A stretch of DNA of 64,000 nucleotides. Origin: Hydractinia symbiolongicarpus (Eukaryota > Cnidaria > Hydrozoa > Anthoathecata > Hydractiniidae). The notes under the pieces are model-generated. The model did not search any database. It was not told the origin of the DNA and saw nothing but the letters and a program-made list of their open reading frames with translations. The stretch covers positions 27,833,501 through 27,897,500 of the forward strand of contig NC_079880.1 of assembly GCF_029227915.1 (NCBI RefSeq), read 5' to 3'. This document shows positions 46,772 to 58,900 of this stretch, piece by piece. The stretch's first letter is position 1. Each line of letters opens with the position of its first letter. The translations under genes were made by a program, and so were the position numbers.

Positions 46772-48801
46772 CTATACGGGCCGAGTCCGGGGTTTACGGG
46801 AAATGGCCGGTTTTCGTTTGCCACCGATTAAACTTCTTTTATTCAGCGTCTCATCAAAAATGAAAACATTTTTGAAAACTACAAGTCTCATGCGTTTTAG
46901 TGGTAAAAAGATAATATAAAAAATCGTTTTGGAAATGAGTTTACTCACAGGGTACTTTCTTTGTATACATTCGACTATACAGGCCAAGCCCGGGATTTAC
47001 AGGGAAATCGCGGGTTTTGTTTTGCCGGCGATTAAACCACTTTCATTAAGTGTCTCATCAAAAATGAAAACATTTTTAAAAACTACAAGTCTCATGGGCT
47101 TTAGTGGTAAAATAATAATTTAAAAAATCTTTCTGGAAATGAGTTTTCACCCTGGGTACTTTCTTTGTATACTTTTCACTATACGGGCCGAGACCGGGAT
47201 TTACGGGAAATCGCAGGTTTTCGTTTGCCGCCGATTAAACTTCTTTTATTCAGCGTCTCATTAAAAATGAAAATATTTTTAAAAACTACAAGTCTCATGC
47301 GTTTTAGTGGTGAAAAAATAATTTAAAAAATCGTTCGGGAAATGAGTTTACTCCCTGGGTACTTTCTTTGTATACTTTTGACTATGCGGGCCGAGTCCGG
47401 GGTTTACGGGAAATGGCGGGTTTTCGTTTGCCGGCGATTAAACTTCTTTTATTCAGCGTCTCATCAAAAATGAAAACATTTCTGAAAACTACAAGTCTCA
47501 TGCGTTTTAGTGTTGAAAAAATAATTTATAAAGTCGTTCGGGAAATGAGTTTACTCATTGGGTACTTTCTTTGTATACTTTTGACTATACGGGCCGAGTC
47601 CGGGATTTACGGGAAATGGCGGGTTTTCGTTTGCCGGCGATTAAACTTCTTTTATTCAGCGTCTCATCAAAAATGAAAACATTTTTAAAAACTACAAGTC
47701 TCATGGGCTTTAGTGGTGAAGTAATAATTTAAAAAATCGTTTGGGAAATGAGTTTACTCCCTGGGTACTTTCCTTGTATACTTTTGACTAAACGGGCCAA
47801 GTCCGGGATTTACGGGAAATGGCGGGTTTTCGTTTGCCGGCGATTAAACTTCTTTTATTCAGCGTCTCATCAAAAATGAAAACATTTTTAAAAACTACAA
47901 GTCTCATGGGCTTTAGTGGTGAAGTAATAATTTAAAAAATCGTTTGGGAAATGAGTTTACTCCCTGGGTACTTTCCTTGTATACTTTTGACTAAACGGGC
48001 CAAGTCCGGGATTTACGGGAAATCGCAGGTCTTCGTTTGCCGGCGATTAAACTTCTTTTATTCAGCGTCTCATCAAAAATGAGAACATTTTTGAAAACTA
48101 CAAGTCTCATGCGTTTTAGTGGTGAAAAGAATAATTTAAAAAATCGTTCGGGTAATGAGTTTACTCCCTGGGTACTTTCTTTGTATACTTTTGACTATGC
48201 GGGCCGAGTCCGGGGTTTACGGGAAATGGCGGGTTTTCGTTTGCCGGCGATTAAACTTCTTTTATTCAGCGTCTCATCAAAAATGAAAACATTTTTGAAA
48301 ACTACAAGTCTCAAGCGTTTTAGTGGTGAAAAGATAATTTAAAAAATCGTTCGGGAGATGAGTTTACTCCCTGGGTACTTTCTTTGTATACTTTTGACTA
48401 TACTGGCCAAGCCCGGAATTTACGGGAAATCGCGGGTTTTCGTTTGCCGGCGATTAAACTTCTTTTATTCAGCGTCTCATCAAAAATGAAAAAATTTTTG
48501 AAAACTACAAGTCTTATGCGTTTTGGTGGTGAAAAAATAATTTAAAAAATCGTTCTGGAAATGAGTTTACTCACAGGGTACTTTCTTTGTATACATTCGA
48601 CTATACGGCCAAACCCGGGATTTACGGGAAATCGCGGGTTTTCGTTTGCCGGCGATTAAACCTCTTTCATTAAGCGTCTCATCAAAAATGAAAACATTTT
48701 TGAAAACTACAAGACTCAAGCTTGTAGTAGTGAAAAAATAATTTAAAAAATCGTTCGGAAAATGAGTTTACTCCCTGGGTACTCTCTTTGTATACTTTTG
48801 A
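46772..48801. repeat. About 2-kb satellite block, copy 2
   Basis: This copy follows copy 1 at a net offset of 2030 bp. It holds a hybrid monomer near 47041-47110: AAGTGTCTCATC is joined to TTTTTAAAAACTACAAGTCTC and TCATGGGC, which are in separate neighbouring monomers in copy 1. That indicates loss of one unit by recombination inside the monomer. It also holds an extra duplicated monomer (47640-48045), so the total length is unchanged. Confidence 0.8.
47640..48045. repeat. Single-monomer tandem duplication inside copy 2
   Basis: The monomer containing GGTGAAGTAATAATTT, TTTCCTTGTATAC and TGACTAAACGGGCC occurs twice in a row here but once in copies 1 and 3. The markers move from a spacing of 466 bp (45541 to 46007; 51023 to 51489) to 669 bp (47368 to 48037), a gain of exactly 203. 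Confidence 0.85.
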
Positions 48802-50370
48802 CTATACGGGCCGAGTCCGGGGTTTACGGGAAATGGCCGGTTTTCGTTTGCCACCGATTAAACTTCTTTTATTCAGCGTCTCATCAAAAATGAAAACATT
48901 TTTGAAAACTACAAGTCTCATGCGTTTTAGTGGTAAAAAGATAATATAAAAAATCGTTTTGGAAATGAGTTTACTCACAGGGTACTTTCTTTGTATACAT
49001 TCGACTATACAGGCCAAGTCCGGGATTTACTGGGAAATCGCGGGTTTTGTTTTGCCGGCGATTAAACCACTTTCATTAAGCGTCTCATCAAAAATGAAAA
49101 CATTTCTGAAAAATACAAGTCTCATGCGTTTTAGTGGTGAAATAATAATTTAAAAAATCGTTCGGGAAATGAGTTTACTCCCTGGGTACTTTCTTTGTAT
49201 ACTTTTGACTATACAGGCCAAGCCCGGGATTTACGGGAAATCGCTGGTTTTCGTTTGCCGGCGATTAAACTTCTTTTATTCAGCGTCTCATCAAAAATAA
49301 AAACATTTTTAAAAACTACAAGTCTCATGGGCTTTAGTGGTGAAATAATAATTTAAAAACTCGTTCTGGAAATGAGTTTACACCCTGGGTACTTTCTTTG
49401 TATACTTTTCACTATACGGGCCGAGACCGGGATTTACGGGAAATCGCAGGTTTTCGTTTGCCGGCGATTAAACTTCTTTTATTCAGCGTCTCATCAAAAA
49501 TGAAAACATTTTTGAAAACTACAAGTCTCATGCGTTTTAGTGGTGAAAAAATAATTTAAAAAATCGTTCGGGAAATGAGTTTACTCCCTGGGTACTTTCT
49601 TTGTATACTTTTGACTATGCGGGCCGAGTCCGGGGTTTACGGGAAATGGCGGGTTTTCGTTTGCCGGCGATTAAACTTCTTTTATTCAGCGTCTCATCAA
49701 AAATGAAAACATTTTTGAAAACTACAAGTCTCAAGCGTTTTAGTGGTGAAAAGATAATTTAAAAAATCGTTTTGAAAATGAGTTTACTCACAGGGTACTT
49801 TCTTTGTATACATTCGACTATACGGGCCAAGCCCGGGATTTACGGGAAATCGCGGGTTTTCGTTTGCCGGCGATTAAACCACTTTCATTAAACGTCTCAT
49901 CAAAAATGAAAACATTTCTAAAAACTACAAGTCTCATGCGTTTTAGTGGTGAAAAAATAATTTAAAAAGTCGTTCGGGAAATGAGTTTACTCACTGGGTA
50001 CTTTCTTTGTATACTTTTGACTATACGGGCCGAGTCCGGGATTTACGGGAAATGGCGGGTTTTCGTTTGCCGGCGATTAAACTTCTTTTATTCAGCGTCT
50101 CATCAAAAATGAAAACATTTTTAAAAACTACAAGTCTCATGGGCTTTAGTGGTGAAGTAATAATTTAAAAAATCGTTTGGGAAATGAGTTTACTCCCTGG
50201 GTACTTTCCTTGTATACTTTTGACTATACGGGCCGAGTCCGGGATTTACGGGAAATCGCAGGTTTTCGTTTGCCGGCGATTAAACTTCTTTTATTCAGCG
50301 TCTCATCAAAAATGAGAACATTTTTAAAAACTACAAGTCTCATGCGTTTTAGTGGTAAAAAGATAATATA
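48802..50370. repeat. Satellite block copied 4263 bp away, copy 1
   Basis: This block matches 53065-54633 at an offset of 4263 bp (21 monomers). Shared rare features are TTTACTGGGAAATCGC, GAAATCGCTGGTTTTCG (about 49240 and 53503), TTTAAAAACTCGTTCTGG, CATTAAACGTCTC, and TTTCTAAAAACTAC. The match ends near 50355, where this copy reads GGTAAAAAGATAATAT and the partner reads GGTGAAAAAATAATTT. Confidence 0.82.
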
Positions 50371-50439
50371 AAAAATCGTTTTGGAAATGAGTTTACTCAC
50401 AGGGTACTTTCTTTGTATACATTCGACTATACAGGCCAA

Positions 50440-52253
50440 GCCCGGGATTTACAGGGAAATCGCGGGTTTTGTTTTGCCGGCGATTAAACCACTTTCATTA
50501 AGTGTCTCATCAAAAATGAAAACATTTTTAAAAACTACAAGTCTCATGGGCTTTAGTGGTAAAATAATAATTTAAAAAATCGTTCTGGAAATGAGTTTTC
50601 ACCCTGGGTACTTTCTTTGTATACTTTTCACTATACGGGCCGAGACCGGGATTTACGGGAAGTCGCAGGTTTTCGTTTGCCGCCGATTAAACTTCTTTTA
50701 TTCAGCGTCTCATTAAAAATGAAAATATTTTTAAAAACTACAAGTCTCATGCGTTTTAGTGGTGAAAAAATAATTTAAAAAATCGTTCGGGAAATGAGTT
50801 TACTCCCTGGGTACTTTCTTTGTATACTTTTCACTATACGGGCCGAGACCGGGATTTACGGGAAATCGCAGGTTTTCGTTTGCCGCCGATTAAACTTCTT
50901 TTATTCAGCGTCTCATTAAAAATGAAAATATTTTTAAAAACTACAAGTCTCATGCGTTTTAGTGGTGAAAAAATAATTTAAAAAATCGTTCGGGAAATGA
51001 GTTTACTCCCTGGGTACTTTCTTTGTATACTTTTGACTATGCGGGCCGAGTCCGGGGTTTACGGGAAATGGCGGGTTTTCGTTTGCCGGCGATTAAACTT
51101 CTTTTATTCAGCGTCTCATCAAAAATGAAAACATTTCTGAAAACTACAAGTCTCATGCGTTTTAGTGTTGAAAAAATAATTTATAAAGTCGTTCGGGAAA
51201 TGAGTTTACTCATTGGGTACTTTCTTTGTATACTTTTGACTATACGGGCCGAGTCCGGGATTTACGGGAAATGGCGGGTTTTCGTTTGCCGGCGATTAAA
51301 CTTCTTTTATTCAGCGTCTCATCAAAAATGAAAACATTTTTAAAAACTACAAGTCTCATGGGCTTTAGTGGTGAAGTAATAATTTAAAAAATCGTTTGGG
51401 AAATGAGTTTACTCCCTGGGTACTTTCCTTGTATACTTTTGACTAAACGGGCCAAGTCCGGGATTTACGGGAAATCGCAGGTCTTCGTTTGCCGGCGATT
51501 AAACTTCTTTTATTCAGCGTCTCATCAAAAATGAGAACATTTTTGAAAACTACAAGTCTCATGCGTTTTAGTGGTGAAAAGAATAATTTAAAAAATCGTT
51601 CGGGTAATGAGTTTACTCCCTGGGTACTTTCTTTGTATACTTTTGACTATGCGGGCCGAGTCCGGGGTTTACGGGAAATGGCGGGTTTTCGTTTGCCGGC
51701 GATTAAACTTCTTTTATTCAGCGTCTCATCAAAAATGAAAACATTTTTGAAAACTACAAGTCTCAAGCGTTTTAGTGGTGAAAAGATAATTTAAAAAATC
51801 GTTCGGGAGATGAGTTTACTCCCTGGGTACTTTCTTTGTATACTTTTGACTATACTGGCCAAGCCCGGAATTTACGGGAAATCGCGGGTTTTCGTTTGCC
51901 GGCGATTAAACTTCTTTTATTCAGCGTCTCATCAAAAATGAAAAAATTTTTGAAAACTACAAGTCTTATGCGTTTTGGTGGTGAAAAAATAATTTAAAAA
52001 ATCGTTCTGGAAATGAGTTTACTCACAGGGTACTTTCTTTGTATACATTCGACTATACGGCCAAACCCGGGATTTACGGGAAATCGCGGGTTTTCGTTTG
52101 CCGGCGATTAAACCTCTTTCATTAAGCGTCTCATCAAAAATGAAAACATTTTTGAAAACTACAAGACTCAAGCTTGTAGTAGTGAAAAAATAATTTAAAA
52201 AATCGTTCGGAAAATGAGTTTACTCCCTGGGTACTCTCTTTGTATACTTTTGA
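50440..52253. repeat. About 2-kb satellite block, copy 3, with one duplicated monomer
   Basis: This copy has the same marker order as copies 1 and 2. It carries the copy-2 hybrid monomer (AAGTGTCTCATC followed by TTTTTAAAAAC), so it descends from a copy-2-like state. One monomer with CTCATTAAAAATGAAAATATT is duplicated in tandem (about 50630-51035). It lacks the 47640-48045 duplication. The offset to copy 2 is 3452 bp outside the indels and 3655 bp between them. Confidence 0.8.
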
Positions 52254-53422
52254 CTATACGGGCCGAGTCCGGGGTTTACGGGAAATGGCCGGTTTTCGTT
52301 TGCCACCGATTAAACTTCTTTTATTCAGCGTCTCATCAAAAATGAAAACATTTTTGAAAACTACAAGTCTCATGCGTTTTAGTGGTAAAAAGATAATATA
52401 AAAAATCGTTTTGGAAATGAGTTTACTCACAGGGTACTTTCTTTGTATACATTCGACTATACAGGCCAAGTCCGGGATTTACTGGGAAATCGCGGGTTTT
52501 GTTTTGCCGGCGATTAAACCACTTTCATTAAGCGTCTCATCAAAAATGAAAACATTTCTGAAAAATACAAGTCTCATGCGTTTTAGTGGTGAAATAATAA
52601 TTTAAAAAATCGTTCGGGAGATGAGTTTACTCCCTGGGTACTTTCTTTGTATACTTTTGACTATACTGGCCAAGCCCGGAATTTACGGGAAATCGCGGGT
52701 TTTCGTTTGCCGGCGATTAAACTTCTTTTATTCAGCGTCTCATCAAAAATGAAAAAATTTTTGAAAACTACAAGTCTTATGCGTTTTGGTGGTGAAAAAA
52801 TAATTTAAAAAATCGTTCTGGAAATGAGTTTACTCACAGGGTACTTTCTTTGTATACATTCGACTATACGGCCAAACCCGGGATTTACGGGAAATCGCGG
52901 GTTTTCGTTTGCCGGCGATTAAACCTCTTTCATTAAGCGTCTCATCAAAAATGAAAACATTTTTGAAAACTACAAGACTCAAGCTTGTAGTAGTGAAAAA
53001 ATAATTTAAAAAATCGTTCGGAAAATGAGTTTACTCCCTGGGTACTCTCTTTGTATACTTTTGACTATACGGGCCGAGTCCGGGGTTTACGGGAAATGGC
53101 CGGTTTTCGTTTGCCACCGATTAAACTTCTTTTATTCAGCGTCTCATCAAAAATGAAAACATTTTTGAAAACTACAAGTCTCATGCGTTTTAGTGGTAAA
53201 AAGATAATATAAAAAATCGTTTTGGAAATGAGTTTACTCACAGGGTACTTTCTTTGTATACATTCGACTATACAGGCCAAGTCCGGGATTTACTGGGAAA
53301 TCGCGGGTTTTGTTTTGCCGGCGATTAAACCACTTTCATTAAGCGTCTCATCAAAAATGAAAACATTTCTGAAAAATACAAGTCTCATGCGTTTTAGTGG
53401 TGAAATAATAATTTAAAAAATC
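51801..53422. repeat. Tandem pair of 811-bp units (4-mer)
   Basis: GTTCGGGAGATGAG at 51801 recurs at 52612 (offset 811, that is 4 x 203 minus 1). The following GGCCAAGCCCGGAATTTACGG, GAAAAAATTTTTG, GCGTTTTGGTGG, CGGCCAAACCCGGG, the hairpin variant, GCCACCGATT, TTTACTGGGAAATCGC and CTGAAAAATACAAG all recur in order. The two units look nearly identical. Confidence 0.88.
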
Positions 53423-54633
53423 GTTCGGGAAATGAGTTTACTCCCTGGGTACTTTCTTTGTATACTTTTGACTATACAGGCCAAGCCCGGGATTTACGGG
53501 AAATCGCTGGTTTTCGTTTGCCGGCGATTAAACTTCTTTTATTCAGCGTCTCATCAAAAATAAAAACATTTTTAAAAACTACAAGTCTCATGGGCTTTAG
53601 TGGTGAAATAATAATTTAAAAACTCGTTCTGGAAATGAGTTTACACCCTGGGTACTTTCTTTGTATACTTTTCACTATACGGGCCGAGACCGGGATTTAC
53701 GGGAAATCGCAGGTTTTCGTTTGCCGGCGATTAAACTTCTTTTATTCAGCGTCTCATCAAAAATGAAAACATTTTTGAAAACTACAAGTCTCATGCGTTT
53801 TAGTGGTGAAAAAATAATTTAAAAAATCGTTCGGGAAATGAGTTTACTCCCTGGGTACTTTCTTTGTATACTTTTGACTATGCGGGCCGAGTCCGGGGTT
53901 TACGGGAAATGGCGGGTTTTCGTTTGCCGGCGATTAAACTTCTTTTATTCAGCGTCTCATCAAAAATGAAAACATTTTTGAAAACTACAAGTCTCAAGCG
54001 TTTTAGTGGTGAAAAGATAATTTAAAAAATCGTTTTGAAAATGAGTTTACTCACAGGGTACTTTCTTTGTATACATTCGACTATACGGGCCAAGCCCGGG
54101 ATTTACGGGAAATCGCGGGTTTTCGTTTGCCGGCGATTAAACCACTTTCATTAAACGTCTCATCAAAAATGAAAACATTTCTAAAAACTACAAGTCTCAT
54201 GCGTTTTAGTGGTGAAAAAATAATTTAAAAAGTCGTTCGGGAAATGAGTTTACTCACTGGGTACTTTCTTTGTATACTTTTGACTATACGGGCCGAGTCC
54301 GGGATTTACGGGAAATGGCGGGTTTTCGTTTGCCGGCGATTAAACTTCTTTTATTCAGCGTCTCATCAAAAATGAAAACATTTTTAAAAACTACAAGTCT
54401 CATGGGCTTTAGTGGTGAAGTAATAATTTAAAAAATCGTTTGGGAAATGAGTTTACTCCCTGGGTACTTTCCTTGTATACTTTTGACTATACGGGCCGAG
54501 TCCGGGATTTACGGGAAATCGCAGGTTTTCGTTTGCCGGCGATTAAACTTCTTTTATTCAGCGTCTCATCAAAAATGAGAACATTTTTAAAAACTACAAG
54601 TCTCATGCGTTTTAGTGGTGAAAAAATAATTTA
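53065..54633. repeat. Satellite block copied 4263 bp away, copy 2
   Basis: This is the partner of 48802-50370. Its start overlaps the second unit of the 811-bp pair, so a segment of about 4.3 kb including the 2-kb copy 3 seems to have been duplicated or inserted between the two matching blocks. Confidence 0.8.
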
Positions 54634-57600
54634 AAAAATCGTTCGGGAAATGAGTTTACTCCCTGCGTACTTTCTTTATATACTTTTGACTATACTGGCC
54701 AAGCCCGGGATTTACGGGAAATCGCGGGTTTTCGATTGCCGGCGATTAAACTTCTTTTATTCAGCGTCTCATCAAAAATGAAAACATTTTTAAAAACTAC
54801 AAGTCTTATGCGTTTTAGTGGTGAAATAATAATTTAAAAAATCGTTCTGGAAATGAGTTTACTCGCAGGGTACTTTCTTTGTATACATTCGACTATACGG
54901 CCAAGCCCGGGATTTACGGGAAATCGCGGGTTTTCGTTTGCCGGCGATTAAACCTCTTTCATTAAGCGTCTCATCAAAAATGAAAACATTTTTGAACACT
55001 ACAAGTCTCATGCGTTTTAGTGGTGAAAAAATAATTTAAAAATCGTTTTGGAAATGAGTTTACTCACAGGGTACTTTCTTTGTATACATTGGACTATACA
55101 GGCCAAGCCCGGGATTTACAGGGAAATCGCGGGTTTTGTTTTGCCGGCGATTAAACCACTTTCATTAAGCGTCTCATCAAAAATGAAAACATTTCTGAAA
55201 ACTACAAGTCTTATGCGTTTTAGTGGTGAAAAAATAATTTAAAAAATCGTTCTGGAAATGAGTTTACTCGCAGGGTACTTTCTTTGTATACATTCGACTA
55301 TACGGCCAAGCCCGGAATTTACGGGAAATCGCGGGTTTTCGTTTGCCGGCGATTAAACCTCTTTCATTAAGCGTCTCATCAAAAATGAAAACATTTTTAA
55401 AAACTACAAGTCTCATGGGCTTTAGTGGTGAAATAATAATTTAAAAAATTATTCTGGAAATAAGTTTACACCCTGGGTACTTTCTTTGTATACTTTTCAC
55501 TATACGGGCCGAGACCGGGATTTACGGGAAATCGCAGGTTTTCGTTTGCCGGCGATTAAACTTCTTTTATTCAGCGTCTCATCAAAAATGAAAACATTTT
55601 TGAACACTACAAGTCTCATGCGTTTTAGTGGTGAAAAAATAATTTAAAAAACCGTTCGGGAAATGAGTTTACTCCCAGGGTACTTTCTTTGTATACTTTT
55701 GACTATGCGGGCCGAGTCCAGGGTTTACGGGAAATGGCGGGTTTTCGTTTGCCGGCGATTAAACTTCTTTTATTCAGCGTCTCATCAAAAATGAAAACAT
55801 TTTTGAAAACTACAAGTTTGAAGCGTTTTAGTGGTGAAAAGATAATTTAAAAAATCGTTTTGAAAATGAGTTTACTCACAGGGTACTTTCTTTGTATACT
55901 TTTGACTATACAGGCCAAGCCCGGGATTTACGGGAAATCGCGGGTTTTCGTTTGCCGGCGATTAAACTTCTTTTATTCAGCGTCTCATCAAAAATGAAAA
56001 CATTTTTAAAAACTACAAGTCTCATGGGCTTTAGTGGTGAAATAATAAATTAAAAAATTGTTCTGGAAATAAGTTTACACCCTGGGTACTTTCTTTGTAT
56101 ATTTTTCACTATACGGGCCGAGACCGGGATTTACGGGAAATCGCAGGTTTTCGTTTGCCGGCGATTAAACTTCTTTTATTCAGCGTCTCATCAAAAATGA
56201 AAACATTTTTGAACACTACAAGTCTAATGCGTTTTAGTGGTGAAAAAATAATTTAAAAAATCGTTCGGGAAATGAGTTTACTCCCAGGGTACTTTCTTTG
56301 TATACTTTTGACTATGCGGGCCGAGTCCAGGGTTTACGGGAAATGGCGGGTTTTCGTTTGCCGGCGATTAAACTTCTTTTATTCAGCGTCTCATCAAAAA
56401 TGAAAACATTTTTGAAAACTACAAGTCTGAAGCGTTTTAGTGGTGAAAAGATAATTTAAAAAATCGTTTTGAAAATGAGTTTACTCACAGGGTACTTTCT
56501 TTGTATACATTCGACTATACGGGCCAAGCCCGGGATTTACGGGAAATCGCGGGTTTTCGTTTGCCGGCGGTTAAACTTCTTTTATTCAGCGTCTCATCAA
56601 AAATGAAAAGATTTTTGAAAACTACAAGTCTTATGCGTTTTAGTGGTGAAAAAATAATTTAAAAAATCGTTCTGGAAATGAGTTTACTCACAGGGTACTT
56701 TCTTTGTATACATTCGACTATACGGTCAAGCCGGGATTTACGGGAAATCGCGGGTTTTCGTTTGCCGGCGATTAAACCTCTTTCATTAAGCGTCTCATCA
56801 AAAATGAAAACATTTTTGAAAACTACAAGACTCAAGCTTATAGTAGTGAAAAAATAATTTAAAAAATCGTTCAGAAAATGAGTTTACTCCCTGGGTACTC
56901 TCTTTGTATACTTTTGACTATACGGGCCGAGTCCGGGGTTTACGGGAAATGGCCGGTTTTCGTTTGCCACCGATTAAACTTCTTTTATTCAGCGTCTCAT
57001 CAAAAATGAAAACATTTTTGAAAACTACAAGTCTCATGCGTTTTAGTGGTAAAAAGATAATATAAAAAATCGTTTTGGAAATGAGTTTACTCACAGGGTA
57101 CTTTCTTTGTATACATTCGACTATACAGGCGAAGCCCGGGATTTACAGGAAAATCGCGGGTTTTGTTTTGCCGGCGATTAAACCACTTTCATTAAGCGTC
57201 TCATCAAAAATGAAAACATTTCTGAAAACTACAAGTCTCATGGGCTTTAGTGGTAAAATAATAATTTAAAAAATCGTTCTGGAAATGAGTTTACACCCTG
57301 GGTACTTTCTTTGTATACTTTTCACTATACGGGCCGAGACCGGGATTTACGGGAAATCGCAGGTTTTCGTTTGCCGGCGATTAAACTTCTTTTATTCAGC
57401 GTCTCATCAAAAATGAAAACATTTTTGAAAACTACAAGTCTCATGTGTTTTAGTGGTGAAAAAATAATTTAAAAAATCGTTTTGAAAATGAGTTTACTCA
57501 CAGGGTACTTTCTTTGTATACTTTTGACTATACGGGCCGAGTCCGGGGTTTACGGGAAATGGCCGGTTTTCGTTTGCCACCGATTAAACTTCTTTTATTC

Positions 57601-57756
57601 AGCGTCTCATCAAAAATGAAATCATTTTTGAAAACTACAAGTCTCATGCGTTTTAGTGGTAAAAAGATAATATAAAAAATCGTTTTGGAAATGAGTTTAC
57701 TCACAGGGTACTTTCTTTGTATACATTCGACTATACAGGCCAAGCCCGGGATTTAG
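54634..57756. repeat. Mixed right-array monomers
   Basis: Marker variants are ACTCGCAGGGTAC (about 54862 and 55266), TTTTTGAACACTAC (about 54990, 55598 and 56211), AGTCTGAAGCG or AGTTTGAAGCG, and ATATTTTTCACTATAC (about 56099). An internal repeat of roughly 606 bp (3 monomers) relates about 55480-56080 to 56085-56690. There is no gene. Confidence 0.65.
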
Positions 57757-57790
57757 TGGTGAAATAATAAATTAAAAAATTGTTCTGGAA
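57720..57790. repeat. Truncated monomer at a copy breakpoint
   Basis: At about 57753-57757 the sequence passes from CCCGGGATTTA (late monomer) directly to TTTAGTGGTGAAATAATAAAT (mid next monomer), skipping about 105 bp. TTTA is shared by both sides. Sequence to the left matches the block at 59452-59667. Sequence to the right, with rare AATAATAAATTAAAAAATTG and ATATTTTTCACTATAC, matches 56033 onward (offset about 1722 bp, not a whole number of monomers). It is the one clear out-of-register junction I found in the window. Confidence 0.85.
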
Positions 57791-58900
57791 ATAAGTTTAC
57801 ACCCTGGGTACTTTCTTTGTATATTTTTCACTATACAGGCCGAGACCGGGATTTACGGGAAATCGCAGGTTTTCGTTTGCCGGCGATTAAACTTCTTTTA
57901 TTCAGCGTCTCATCAAAAATGAAAACATTTTTGAACACTACAAGTCTAATGCGTTTTAGTGGTGAAAAAATAATTTAAAAAATCGTTCGGGAAATGAGTT
58001 TACTCCCAGGGTACTTTCTTTGTATACTTTTGACTATGCGGGCCGAGTCCAGGGTTTACGGGAAATGGCGGGTTTTCGTTTGCCGGCGATTAAACTTCTT
58101 TTATTCAGCGTCTCATCAAAAATGAAAACATTTTTGAAAACTACAAGTCTGAAGCGTTTTAGTGGTGAAAAGATAATTTAAAAAATCGTTTTGAAAATGA
58201 GTTTACTCACAGGGTACTTTCTTTGTATACATTCGACTATACGGGCCAAGCCCGGGATTTACGGGAAATCGCGGGTTTTCGTTTGCCGGCGGTTAAACTT
58301 CTTTTATTCAGCGTCTCATCAAAAATGAAAAGATTTTTGAAAACTACAAGTCTTATGCGTTTTAGTGGTGAAAAGATAATTTAAAAAATCGTTTTGAAAA
58401 TGAGTTTACTCACAGGGTACTTTCTTTGTATACATTCGACTATACGGGCCAAGCCCGGGATTTACGGGAAATCGCGGGTTTTCGTTTGCCGGCGGTTAAA
58501 CTTCTTTTATTCAGCGTCTCATCAAAAATGAAAAGATTTTTGAAAACTACAAGTCTTATGCGTTTTAGTGGTGAAAAAATAATTTAAAAAATCGTTCTGG
58601 AAATGAGTTTACTCACAGGGTACTTTCTTTGTATACATTCGACTATACGGTCAAGCCGGGATTTACGGGAAATCGTGGGTTTTCGTTTGCCGGCGATTAA
58701 ACCTCTTTCATTAAGCGTCTCATCAAAAATGAAAACATTTTTGAAAACTACAAGACTCAAGCTTATAGTAGTGAAAAAATAATTTAAAAAATCGTTCAGA
58801 AAATCAGTTTACTCCCTGGGTACTCTCTTTGTATACTTTTGACTATACGGGCCGAGTCCGGGGTTTACGGGAAATGGCCGGTTTTCGTTTGCCGGCGATT
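57757..58900. repeat. Block copied from about 56033-56980, with one extra monomer
   Basis: Marker order from the junction is the same as at 56033-56980: GTTCTGGAAATAAG, ATATTTTTCAC, GAACACTACAAGTCTAATGCG, AGTCTGAAGCG, GGCGGTTAAAC with GAAAAGATTTTTG, GGTCAAGCCGGG and CAAGCTTATAGTAG. The GGCGGTTAAAC/GAAAAGATTTTTG monomer is present twice here (about 58172-58577) and once in the source. Confidence 0.8.
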
